From: Acinetobacter lwoffii
GTDB taxonomy: Bacteria; Pseudomonadota; Gammaproteobacteria; Pseudomonadales; Moraxellaceae
Assembly: GCF_019343495.1 (NCBI RefSeq)
Contig: NZ_CP072550.1
Span: 124,001-188,000 of the forward strand
DNA: 64,000 nt
Direction of reading: 5' to 3'
Numbering within the stretch: the first letter of the stretch is position 1; each line of letters starts with the position of its first letter. Of this stretch, positions 26,701 to 35,300 are shown piece by piece. A program made the translations under genes and the position numbers. The notes beneath the pieces are model-generated. The model had not been told where the DNA came from. It saw only the letters and a program-made list of their open reading frames with translations, and searched no databases.

Positions 26701-26709
26701 TAAACTCAT
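23704..26709 (-). CDS. dotA: DotA/TraY polytopic T4SS protein with a Gly-rich tail
   Basis: 1001 residues from the ATG at 26709 (GGTGAG ahead); an upstream in-frame start at 26772 has no signal for it. DotA/TraY is a large inner-membrane protein of Dot/Icm and IncI systems. Membrane segments lie near residues 53-78 and 105-132, the second carrying the family-like LLLPTASGYCFIQ. A large periplasmic region follows, with LHCINVLNQEFYTLPPAFGRYF. A cluster of membrane segments spans about 600-755. The last 210 residues or so are a low-complexity tail rich in Gly, Ser, Thr, Pro and Asn, which is not a usual part of the family. The gene stands alone, away from the other dot genes and in reverse orientation to dotM. 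Confidence 0.9.
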   Translation of the reverse strand: MSLFCQSTNPNCDGDQAVTLLSSIFGHDFINAFINASGPASTVPSSGLLTNILLGGVASVAMSLVLVFAIGIGLTALLKSAQDGEAFGKDSKVTTMFSRILYSIILLLPTASGYCFIQVVVLGMVLWSNNVSNTINNRTLGESLMASASLSDTHDHQRDIFGFRKNAPVMLRQLHCINVLNQEFYTLPPAFGRYFSDGAYGANANPGVSMTAVEKKQNYIDKTAKTASNWTSVTYNFAYADSRLEVGGKKEPICGGASMNVVNPAAVNAELMDIPVYKLRQSDQNKINVALANVQAKLQQEKNNLYRQFFIDLEKWYIAYQVSPNATEQEGTFPISKAAMDAFNALVDNYVNKSHTVTNNVLTSENGYTAVQTVVNTLNQRGWMMTPEARIKVGQYRAIVEKYITEPLWTFSPPTLNSAIMSNSKGEAIYNTVYVAMDNAVGSITSNNNWVANGDIADSTNLISMSTDGGDSNKVSNIDQKFSAYGSAWATNITKSLVMGVLVGEKGDAELLNNNSSSSNISPTTLHRNTNVIRNIQDTGEAILVYKAVAQGTVVGMKLVVLTARSGSALVQWVPGLKGVTEEGTNALEYAVENIFAPILGQLVTYLTILGVWMAVVIPYMPMIFFGLACVGWIIHILYAVCGLPLWALMHMIPERTFVGSQTQGYVTVLTLFMRPIFIIVGFWMAEIIIGPALVTLTDMFFSYQGAMSIAYSSNTFTVIFTELITFIWKFFLYLFLMTSAIYLIYGLVFSVADQVQQWIGSGLNGGQWGETNSKEAIQKFGGAASTLSGPSPASRRPLPPGRRPDGGKGGPNNPKGGGGGNGGTGGNTLGGTGSTTAYSPVNMPARSASFGAATGGTGGITPSGVTGGTGGRTGLGAKPTSPTPSQGQSTFGMGATSVSGTNNTPTTGGGLYGANAYGKTASTFNRGVAKASASKTGSTFGSVNVASGTGYTYGTGSTPNARFGASSSATKKSNISGRSTMTNRVRSGLSSTLSKFKGKP

Positions 26710-26904
26710 AGCTAACTCACCGTTTTTCTTAATGCTTCTTATACATCGCTTACTTAAGACGACTAAAAGCAAAGTGTTATAAATTACAAGTTAGACGTTT
26801 AACTAAAAGGCTTAATACCTTTTAACCAAAGAATCATTAAAACCATTTTATTACAAATAACAATGGTTTTTAAATTAGCAATAATGTACCACAAAACTGT
26901 TATT

Positions 26905-26914
26905 GGTATATACA
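26905..26914. promoter_or_regulatory. GTATATAC site 4, between dotA and the gene at 26976
   Basis: GGTATATACA lies 63 bases before the rightward start at 26976 and about 195 bases before the leftward dotA start. Confidence 0.45.
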
Positions 26915-26975
26915 GAAAGTTTAAACATGACTTGCTAATTGTTTTAATGATTTAGTTTAAATACAAGAGACTATT

Positions 26976-27389
26976 ATGGATAAAGCAAAGTTTACATCTC
27001 ACTTAATTTTACTGTCGGAAATTAAGAAATCTGTATCTAAAGATATGGGGAAAGATATAACTGTTTTAGAGTTATCCTACATACTCAACCAAAGCATAAA
27101 TCCTTTAATGGCAATAACTTATAAAGAAAAACTAGATAAAATAAATACTTTTGAATTAGATCCTATTGAAGTTCTCAAAAAACGGAAGAACCTAAAAATA
27201 TTAAAAGTATTAAACCTCATGCTTACGTTAAATCTAGACAAAACCATTAAAAAAGACGATATAGAAAGTTACAACGAGTATAAAGACAAGTTTTTAGAGA
27301 ACATCGCAACAATAGGTTTAGACAGATTAGAGCAAGAAGCGTTAAAGGTACAAATTGAAAATTTATTGAAGTATAATTGGGTATCTTAA
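26976..27389 (+). CDS. Unknown small protein
   Basis: 137 residues, not recognised. Lys-, Leu- and Ile-rich, mostly helical in appearance, with no signal peptide, membrane segment or cysteine. An AGAG ribosome site precedes the ATG. The lysine content (about one residue in seven) is high but balanced by acidic residues. It is divergent from dotA and upstream of another small gene with a gap of about 50 bases, probably in one transcript. Confidence 0.75.
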   Translation: MDKAKFTSHLILLSEIKKSVSKDMGKDITVLELSYILNQSINPLMAITYKEKLDKINTFELDPIEVLKKRKNLKILKVLNLMLTLNLDKTIKKDDIESYNEYKDKFLENIATIGLDRLEQEALKVQIENLLKYNWVS

Positions 27390-27438
27390 TACATCTCTTA
27401 ATTTTAAGATTCTGACTTTAATAAAGGGTTTAAGCCAA

Positions 27439-27840
27439 ATGGAAAACATACAGAACGAAGAAGATATACTTCAAGACGCGACCAGAGCCGTTTTTAATTG
27501 TGGCACTAGTTTTAGTGAAGCTAAAGTAGTTTCCCTTACTGACGAGTTTAACCCACAACCTACACTACAAACACAACGAACCAACCTAAAATATATCTAC
27601 GACAATAAACTACCGAATGAAATTGGACGTCAATTAGCGCAAGAACCAGAATACCAAGAAGAAACACGTTCATTACTTGTTGGTCACTTTAAAGAAATGG
27701 CTCTAGAAGATTTAATTGAGCAGCAAGATTACCAAAACCGCTACAAACAAACAGATCCAGAATTGGACCAAGACAATGAATCTGAAAACAATATGGATAA
27801 TGAATACACATCACGCCCACCAGAGCCTAGACCTTGGTAA
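27439..27840 (+). CDS. Unknown small acidic protein
   Basis: 133 residues, not recognised. Very acidic, with a C-terminal low-complexity segment rich in Asp, Glu, Gln and Asn (DPELDQDNESENN) ending in PPEPRPW. AAGGG lies about ten bases before the ATG. No membrane segment. Small acidic plasmid proteins can be DNA mimics that block restriction enzymes, but nothing specific supports that here. It ends at a bidirectional terminator. Confidence 0.75.
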   Translation: MENIQNEEDILQDATRAVFNCGTSFSEAKVVSLTDEFNPQPTLQTQRTNLKYIYDNKLPNEIGRQLAQEPEYQEETRSLLVGHFKEMALEDLIEQQDYQNRYKQTDPELDQDNESENNMDNEYTSRPPEPRPW

Positions 27841-27857
27841 GCCTAACCATTAAAAAG

Positions 27858-27886
27858 AAAATGCCCGAATGATGGGCATTTTTTAT
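27858..27886. terminator. Bidirectional terminator
   Basis: Stem AAAATGCCC/GGGCATTTT with a seven-base loop and a T-run lies between convergent genes. Confidence 0.9.
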
Positions 27887-27888
27887 AT

Positions 27889-29745
27889 CTACGTAATATC
27901 TAGCTTCAAAAGTTCAGATGGATCTATGCGCTGACGGAATGAACATGCGAGTTCTTTTACAATTTGATTTTGATATTGTTTGCGGTCGAATGTGTCAAAA
28001 GCTGAAACCTCAATTTCAGGATCAGTGATTGCATTTAGAAGATCCTTGGTTGCATTGAGTGATGCTGTAGGACAAACATAGATAAGGTTAAGCACTGAAG
28101 TACGAAGCAAAATATCTAATAAGTGATATTTGGGCGGTTCCAGTTCCTTATCTACATTAGAAAAGTAGTTCACAAGATAAATGTCATTTGATAAATGCAG
28201 ATTGATATTGTCAATGAGATCTTTGGTAACACCGTCAAGAATGCCATTCACCTTCAACAAAAGTTCAGTGTTTTCTATGTCTTTAATTTTTTGCGTATCG
28301 ACACGTTCATTAAATAAGTTGTTTAGATTTCTCAAAAACTTTGGTTGTGGCGCCGTAGTTTCAAAATACATCTGATTTTTAATACGGTTCTTCATGTAAG
28401 TTTGGATCATCTTAGCTTCAGAAGAAAGAAACTCAATCTTAAACGTGTCGTATGACACTAGATCAATAAATACTTGCTGGCCAGCACCCGACTTAATATC
28501 AAACCAGTTCATAAAAATACTGGCTTTGAGTGATTTCAATTGTTTAAGAATAGCCGTCTTCTCAAAATCATTCATATTGAAGTAGCTACTTGAAAAAGTA
28601 TCGAGATAAAACTTCCATTTATCTTGCACTATATTCCACGCTTGATTAATAGAAATGATTGGAGCATCTATAATTTCATCTTTGATGAATTTTGACAGCT
28701 CATATAATTCATTTAAACGTGCTTGGTAGTTGAAGTCTTGAGTAATCACATTCTTTTCTGATGTTGTGGACTCAGAATCCTCAAGATCCGCACCAACCAA
28801 TAAATAAGCATCGGTTACTTTTGGTGTTTCCTTATTTGACGGTGCTGGTACTGGAGCACTAGAAAGTTCAGTGGAAAAAGTTTCATCATCTTCCGCTGGC
28901 GTATACGGCGGTGTAGTCTCTTCATTAGGAGAACGTGCGTCTGTACGTTCAGCAAAAAAGTAAAACAATTCTTCTTGCGGTGCAACTTTAAACGGCGTCA
29001 CATTATTATTGATGATTGCTTTTACAATATGGTTTGCCAGTTTAAGCGTGTAGGATAGGGCATGTATATAAAGCTCTAATGTTGCAAAGTTACTGGTATC
29101 AACTTCATTAGCACCAAACCAAGATAGGTTACGCAGTTCAAGCCAGCTCGTGAAAGAAGCGTGAGAGCTATTAAAACTTAGATCTACGGTCTTGGACAAA
29201 TAGATAAAAACGCAAAACAAAAACCTATTTTTGTACTCATACTTAAATACATCAGAATCGGTCCAGATCTTATTCTCAATGAGAGCAAGAATGTAATTTA
29301 AAAGCTCATGGTGTTTAATCGAATCGATTAAGTTGTCTGGTAATACTTTTAGTTTATTAAGGTGTGGTTTTACAGGTGCATCATTGGATGGTTTAAGGAA
29401 GTGGTAGAACAAGTTAAATGTTTGCGTATCATCTATATCAATTACAGGTTCATAATCATCTTCATCTACGTTATTTAGATCCTGTTGAATATCGACTATT
29501 TGCCCGGTGTGACCTTCTGAACGGTCAATCTGGCAGATACTAAAAAGAACAGGCAAAACCCCGACAATATTACGGTTGTCAATTGTTTGATAGTGGGTAT
29601 CAAAAAATATCGTATCAGCTAAAAACGTACCTTTATGATAGTTGAGAAAGAAGAATAGTACGTTATTTAAAGAACGGTGATTTTCACCAGAAGAGGTGTT
29701 AGAAGTAGCGTTAAAGTCATCGAAAAAAACTAAATTTGTATCCAT
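27889..29745 (-). CDS. Unknown 618-residue acidic protein
   Basis: Not recognised. Overall acidic, with aromatic-rich N-terminal (1-250) and C-terminal (350-618) helical parts. They are separated by a disordered Pro/Glu/Ser/Thr linker at about 275-345 that contains NEETTPPYTPAEDDETF. No signal peptide, membrane segment or catalytic motif is seen. The start has no good ribosome site (TTTTTAG before ATG), so translation may be weak or begin elsewhere. It is the last gene of a leftward group with the genes at 29843, 30334 and 31076, after a 97-base gap. Confidence 0.78.
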   Translation of the reverse strand: MDTNLVFFDDFNATSNTSSGENHRSLNNVLFFFLNYHKGTFLADTIFFDTHYQTIDNRNIVGVLPVLFSICQIDRSEGHTGQIVDIQQDLNNVDEDDYEPVIDIDDTQTFNLFYHFLKPSNDAPVKPHLNKLKVLPDNLIDSIKHHELLNYILALIENKIWTDSDVFKYEYKNRFLFCVFIYLSKTVDLSFNSSHASFTSWLELRNLSWFGANEVDTSNFATLELYIHALSYTLKLANHIVKAIINNNVTPFKVAPQEELFYFFAERTDARSPNEETTPPYTPAEDDETFSTELSSAPVPAPSNKETPKVTDAYLLVGADLEDSESTTSEKNVITQDFNYQARLNELYELSKFIKDEIIDAPIISINQAWNIVQDKWKFYLDTFSSSYFNMNDFEKTAILKQLKSLKASIFMNWFDIKSGAGQQVFIDLVSYDTFKIEFLSSEAKMIQTYMKNRIKNQMYFETTAPQPKFLRNLNNLFNERVDTQKIKDIENTELLLKVNGILDGVTKDLIDNINLHLSNDIYLVNYFSNVDKELEPPKYHLLDILLRTSVLNLIYVCPTASLNATKDLLNAITDPEIEVSAFDTFDRKQYQNQIVKELACSFRQRIDPSELLKLDIT

Positions 29746-29842
29746 CTAAAAATACTTTAAACCACACCCTTAAACTATTACTAATAAGCATATAAGTTTT
29801 AAGAGAGGGTTTAAAGTTAATTTTAAATATATTTAATGGAGT

Positions 29843-30325
29843 TTAAGACATGGGGCTTTGTAAGCGCTCTACATTTGATGAAAGGTCAGAAACATCTTGC
29901 TCTAAAGTCATTGCCTGGTCTATCGCACGTTTCATTAAATATTCTTGATTAATTTCTTTAGGCTCTTTACGAGTAGCATTCTTTTGTTCTTCTTCTAATT
30001 TGAAACGTTCAAAAGCGAAAATAGAACGAATAATACATAAGCTATCTTCAAGTAGGTCTGAATGCACTTTAGGAAAAATTAGATCAGGATCTAAATCAGA
30101 TGCGACTTGGTTAAACAGCATAAATTGATCGCGATGTTCGATAAGAAATTCATCATATGTACCGAACTCAGATTCGATCATATCTGGACAATTTGCGAGA
30201 GTAGAGACTTTCGTATCTTGTGATAACAGAATTGAATCACCTGATGGCGCAACTAAAGCATGAATAGGTTGTTCTGCAATAGGAGCCAACAACACTACAG
30301 TAAATGGGCGTGTTTGGTTTTTCAT
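29843..30325 (-). CDS. Unknown 160-residue protein
   Basis: Not recognised. The N-terminus (TVVLLAPIAEQPIHALVAP) could form a short beta structure. The rest is acidic and helical, with a Glu/Lys-rich stretch near 105-125. No export signal. AGGAC lies ahead of the ATG and the start is eight bases after the previous stop, so it belongs to the same operon. Confidence 0.78.
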   Translation of the reverse strand: MKNQTRPFTVVLLAPIAEQPIHALVAPSGDSILLSQDTKVSTLANCPDMIESEFGTYDEFLIEHRDQFMLFNQVASDLDPDLIFPKVHSDLLEDSLCIIRSIFAFERFKLEEEQKNATRKEPKEINQEYLMKRAIDQAMTLEQDVSDLSSNVERLQSPMS

Positions 30326-30333
30326 GGTTAGTC

Positions 30334-31122
30334 CTAATTAATATAAAAAAAGCTTTGGCCAAAAAGTCTATTTTGAAATTTTGGTAGGTTAATGGAATCG
30401 AATAGAAGGTCCGTCTCTTTAGTACACTTCTGATTAATTAGATAAATGATATTTTGAAGAAGTGCAATTAATTTAAATGGACTGTTGTATTCATTGAATA
30501 TGGGTGCAGCAATGCAAAGAGTCTTTTTTCTATCGGTTGATAATGCCCATGGGTTCACCAGGGTAAAGCTCACCTTGGCATTATTATGTTCAATTGGTCG
30601 TGCATAAATATCAAGAACATCGGATAAAGTAGATACCTTTAATTCTTTTGAAATGTCAGTAAGAATCTCACTGACTTGAAGCGCTGTTTTATCATGAATA
30701 TCGCTTATAGTGATGCAAACACCACTATTACTATTCATTAAATTTGCATAAAGAACTTCAATAACCATGGACTCGTCTTTGGATAAATCCTTTAAATTGG
30801 CATTGACTAAATCTATGATCCGATCTGATTTTTGTTCAAGTTTAATTTGAAGCAAAAGCGGTTCATTCTTTTTTGAAACAGGGAGTACTTTATAATCGCT
30901 AAGATTGTAATTTAACCGCTTCATTTCAGTAATCAGTGTTTCTTTGGCATTATCAAAAAGCTTCTGATCTCTCTTGGTTAAACCAATAACAAAATTTGTA
31001 GACATGAGTATATTCATGATCCACAAAGCAGTAGATAAGGATAAAACACTATCCTTAACAACTTCTGAATCTGAATCAGAAAACCCAGATATTTGCTTGA
31101 TTTTGTCGGTTATCGAAATCAT
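30334..31122 (-). CDS. Unknown 262-residue protein overlapping its neighbour
   Basis: Not recognised. Helical and slightly acidic, with no signal peptide or clear membrane segment, although LWIMNILMSTNFVIGL near residues 33-48 is hydrophobic. The start is inside the upstream gene, giving a 47-base overlap in a different frame. AAGGG five bases before the ATG supports it, so the overlap is probably real and couples translation. Confidence 0.78.
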   Translation of the reverse strand: MISITDKIKQISGFSDSDSEVVKDSVLSLSTALWIMNILMSTNFVIGLTKRDQKLFDNAKETLITEMKRLNYNLSDYKVLPVSKKNEPLLLQIKLEQKSDRIIDLVNANLKDLSKDESMVIEVLYANLMNSNSGVCITISDIHDKTALQVSEILTDISKELKVSTLSDVLDIYARPIEHNNAKVSFTLVNPWALSTDRKKTLCIAAPIFNEYNSPFKLIALLQNIIYLINQKCTKETDLLFDSINLPKFQNRLFGQSFFYIN

Positions 31123-31648
31123 GTGAACCCTTGTTTAATTCGGCATTTTCATCTGAAACTTTGTCAAAAAGATTAGTTTGATTAAGTACGTCTTGGATAT
31201 TTTTTTGTGGATCATCACTGAGTAAACATTGGAATAGGGCGCTAATTAAAGTAGCAAGTGATGTTCCATAGTCATTGGTACACTTGATTAACTGGCCAGC
31301 ATCTAAGCAAATTGGTGTTTCATCATCATAAAGCAAGTGTAATTCTGGTGATTCAGCATAAACCAACTTTACATGAGTATCCGTGATGATTAACTCAACT
31401 TCTAAGTACTCATTATTTTCAACAAAATATTTAAAGCGCAACATCAATGCATCATCGCCACGTTCTATATATACAATTTGTCGATCGGTCGTATTGGTAT
31501 GGCTGACGAATCTATTCTCTTTTGTGATCTGATCAATGTAGTTCAAAAAGATGGTTTTGAGTGACGCACTTAAAATACCTTTGGCAGCGAGTTCACTTTT
31601 CAAGTAAGGCAGAAAGTTTTCAAGATTTTCATGCAATGGTTTTTGCAT
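31076..31648 (-). CDS. Unknown 190-residue acidic protein, first in its operon
   Basis: Not recognised. Acidic, cytoplasmic in appearance, with a central beta-like region (VELIITDTHVKLVYAESPE). It may be distantly related to the 142-residue protein at 53189, which has a similar size and beta-rich middle; this is only an impression. It heads the four-gene leftward operon 31648-27889. A GTATATAC site lies 234 bases upstream of it. Confidence 0.78.
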   Translation of the reverse strand: MQKPLHENLENFLPYLKSELAAKGILSASLKTIFLNYIDQITKENRFVSHTNTTDRQIVYIERGDDALMLRFKYFVENNEYLEVELIITDTHVKLVYAESPELHLLYDDETPICLDAGQLIKCTNDYGTSLATLISALFQCLLSDDPQKNIQDVLNQTNLFDKVSDENAELNKGSHDFDNRQNQANIWVF

Positions 31649-31920
31649 TCGATCATCTCCAATGGGATTAATAAAAGGGCATACACATCAAATGTACAGC
31701 GACTCAGTTATGACTATTTCGTTACAACAGTTACTTAAAAGACTGCAGACTGTTTGACTTATAAAACTGATACTTTCGCCACACTTTTAATTCAGAAATA
31801 TCTAACTTGTTTCTAAATCAATATGGCTTTATTTGATTATAAAGCCACATTGAAAGTTTAAATATTTAAAAATTATTTTTAGTATATACCTAAATCTAAG
31901 ATTTAAAATGGATCTAACTT
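31649..31920. other. Intergenic region upstream of the 31648 operon
   Basis: 272 bases without a coding frame. AT-rich, containing a GTATATAC site at 31881-31890. No convincing terminator is seen after the gene at 31921. Confidence 0.5.
31881..31890 (-). promoter_or_regulatory. GTATATAC site 5
   Basis: Read leftward, the site is GGTATATACT, with TATACT as a potential -10 box for the operon starting at 31648. Confidence 0.45.
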
Positions 31921-32352
31921 TTAACTGGCAAACTTTGTTGCTTTGGTTAAAAGGGTTAAGTCTTCATGGAATTGATTTTTTAAAAACCCATAGTTAAAAA
32001 CGTAACTAATAAAGGTGAAAAACTCTAATTGGTTCGGTATTTTGTCTTCAAGAATACTGACCTCTAATTGCAATGTTCCTGTTGCACGTTTCTTAGAATG
32101 AAACTTAAGACCATCAAATGTTTGACCGTAATAAGTTGATATTTCCAAGAAAACTAAACGGAAAAAATAAGGGAAGATTTGAGAAACAACACGCTCAGGA
32201 TCATCAATTTGAGTTAAACGTCTACCGTTGTGATATTTAAACTTAATACCATCAGCCATACTTTTTTCTACCAACAGGCGAATATAGGCATGACTACGAG
32301 TAATCATGCTTTTAAGTGGCGTTTTTGCTTCATGAATATTTTCGTATTGCAT
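31921..32352 (-). CDS. Unknown 143-residue protein
   Basis: Not recognised. Basic N-terminal half and a hydrophobic, aromatic stretch near the end (LEFFTFISYVFNYGFL), but no clear signal or membrane anchor. It begins nine bases after the stop of the giant gene at 32362 and ends that operon. Its small size and position suggest an accessory factor for the giant protein, but this is inference. Confidence 0.78.
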   Translation of the reverse strand: MQYENIHEAKTPLKSMITRSHAYIRLLVEKSMADGIKFKYHNGRRLTQIDDPERVVSQIFPYFFRLVFLEISTYYGQTFDGLKFHSKKRATGTLQLEVSILEDKIPNQLEFFTFISYVFNYGFLKNQFHEDLTLLTKATKFAS

Positions 32353-32361
32353 TTAGTTATC

Positions 32362-35300
32362 TCACATCTCAAGTCTTAATTGGTCAGCTTCATTTTCTTT
32401 TTCAATCGAAACTTCAGCAATAATTTTTTGGGTATTTTCGTTTTGCAGATCTTGATCAAATATTTCATTCACACAAGTTTCGACTAATTGTTCAGTCAAG
32501 TTTCTGCAGATCTCAAACTCTAAACCTTTAGGTTGTACGGTAGGGTAGCCGTCAATTAAAAATGAGTTTTTCATTTCATTTTCATTTGAAACTTTAGAGT
32601 ACAAATAAGTCTCAAAATAACGAGCAAACATTTCGGTACTGGTCGCGTAATACGGCGTTGCACGATTTTCAGCACTGTCGATATTTAAACAGTCCTTTTT
32701 ATAACGCGATAGATTGTCACTAAAACGAATATCACCTACGTTAACTTCAACGTCTTGCGACTTATCAAAGAAGTTTTGCATTTGAGTATGAGGATTTTTA
32801 ACTCCCTCAGGCATGTACTTCTCTACCAGGTTATAGAACTTGTATTTAGATGACTCTATCAAGTATTCAGATAGGTTTTGCGATAGTGTTTTTAAATCCA
32901 CATTCGCTGCGTTCGCAACACCTGTAATTTTTTCTTCCAAACCGGTTGTAGGTAAATGATGTTCTGGCTGGCGCATATCATTAAGTTTTTGCTGATAGCG
33001 CTCAAACGACTTAAAGCTTATAGCATTAATGTCAGTGTTAATTTTAGAGACAATGACATCCACCTTGTCTTGAACTGTACTGAAGAAAGATAGGTTTGTA
33101 TCAGCTTTATATTCACGCTCATACTTCTTCAAGTACTCTTCAATTTTCTCAAACTGACGGCGAATGAGATCTTCATAGTGCTTTTGGTACCAGTCAAAGA
33201 AGCTGTTTAAGGTTTTGCGCGTAGAATTAGGATAATTCTCTTTATTCTTAATCACTTCATCATGCATTGAATCAGCAACAGTGTGGTACGCCTTGATTGC
33301 AGTCTCAGCATTCTCATGAAGTACTTGACCGTAATTTTTCATTGGCTGAACTGGCTCATTCATCATCGCACGATGTACCTTTTCAAAAGCACGACCGGAC
33401 TCAGTAACAGGGGAGTATCCAGCATCCAACATATTTGATAAGAAGTGTCGTGCACCTGGTATCTCAAAATTAGGGATGTCTTCATAATAGTCCTGAAGTA
33501 CAGAACGATTCATTTGAGCGTGATTTTTATATACTTCCGCTTTTTCCAACATTCCCAAGTGTGCATCTAGCGCATGGCCATACTCATGAGCCAAACTTCC
33601 AGATCCGCTATCACGAGTTAAGTTAACCACGTTCTTAGACAGTTCAAAATGCGCTGCAGATCCTTTAATTCCGCGTGAAGCCAAAGCAACACCCAAGTTC
33701 AATAAACCATTGTTTGATTTAAAGCCCATGAGTTGTTTTAAGTCAGCCAATGAGTCATACACGGCATTAACCAACTGTTGAGCCACAGGACTAACTTTAT
33801 TGCCTACTTCAACACCACGGATAGAAAAGTCATCTTTAAGCTTGAATGAATCCACATCGGCACCTTGGCGATGATCAGGACCAGTACGAGAGTAATTTAA
33901 CAATCCGTAAATACTTGATTGGACTTTTTCAGTCACAAAGCCATTTTCAAGTTTTTTCACTTCACTGGTAAATGACGGCAAACGTGGTGCTTTAGGTGTA
34001 TTCACAGCTTCAGTCGTTGCTTCTATAACTGGTGCAACAGGATCTTTAACATAAATAGGTGCAGATTCAGCTTTAACTAAACCACTTTCAATCGCACTTT
34101 TCAGAACGTATGGTTCAAGCACAGTTGAATATAAGCCAGTACGTTGCATGTTGCTGATCGCATCGCTCACATCTTTAGTGACTTTCGACTTACCGTAAAA
34201 ATCAAAGATCTTACCTGTTGATAGAATCTCACTGAGTTCTTTATCAATCGTTTTTTCGATGATTTTCTCAAGCTGAACACTGATACCGCCTGTATGTTCT
34301 GGCATAATGTAGTACTCATTCAAATTGCTAAGCAATTCGAAGTAGTTTTTGTAGTTGTTCTTGGTACCTTTACTATAAAGCCCGATATAGTCTTTACGTT
34401 GGCGATCAGTCATACCAAGACTTTCAGCAGATAAGCTTTTATTGTTTCTTACCGCATGAATCAACTCTTCTTGAGTATCTACCATCAAATTTCTGATGTT
34501 AGAAACAACAGCCACATACGCACGTAATTCTGTCGCTCGTTGGCTATCAAGCATCAACGCATTTTTAGAGAATAACGGTTTAGTTGGGCAGTAGTCATAC
34601 ATTGCCTTTACGAATATTTTGTCATCAATACCGAGTGGCGTATTGGTGTACCAAGCTTGGAATTCTTTATTTGCAACGATTTTTGCTTTTCGATAGTCCG
34701 TAGCTGTTTGATCGGCTGATGTCGCTGAAATATATTCCAATGAAATGTATTCACCGTAGCGATCTTTATGTGCACCGCCAAACTTGGCACCTACATCACC
34801 TAAGTACATAGCAGGGGAGTCACTTGGCTCTACCTTTACATCAACAGGCACATATTTGTCTTTTGGTACCAATTGATCGATAAACGTGAAGTCAGTAAAC
34901 ACACGGTTTTGAAGTTGTAAGACATCTTCAACTGAGCGCATACTTTTAACAGGAAAAACGCACAGAGACTTGTAATCACCGTGAATATCGGACTTATCAC
35001 CAAAAAGTTTAACCGATGCATATTCATTGTCGGTCGATGGCTTGATGGCCAAAAACAATTTGTGATTTTCAGTTTTGATATACGGCTTTATGTGTGCGGT
35101 TTGATCGTATAGAGCACCAAGCGTATTCGTAATCAAAGTTTGGAAATGCAAACTTGCTAACTGTTTATTCTCAAAGTCAGTTTTGTGTTTAATCTGAATT
35201 TCAGGCAAGTTAGATAGTGCTAATTGCTCTAAAGTGGTACCGAAATTAACCTTAGATTCGATAGCATTTAAGATTTCGTGACTAAACTGGTCTACATCAT

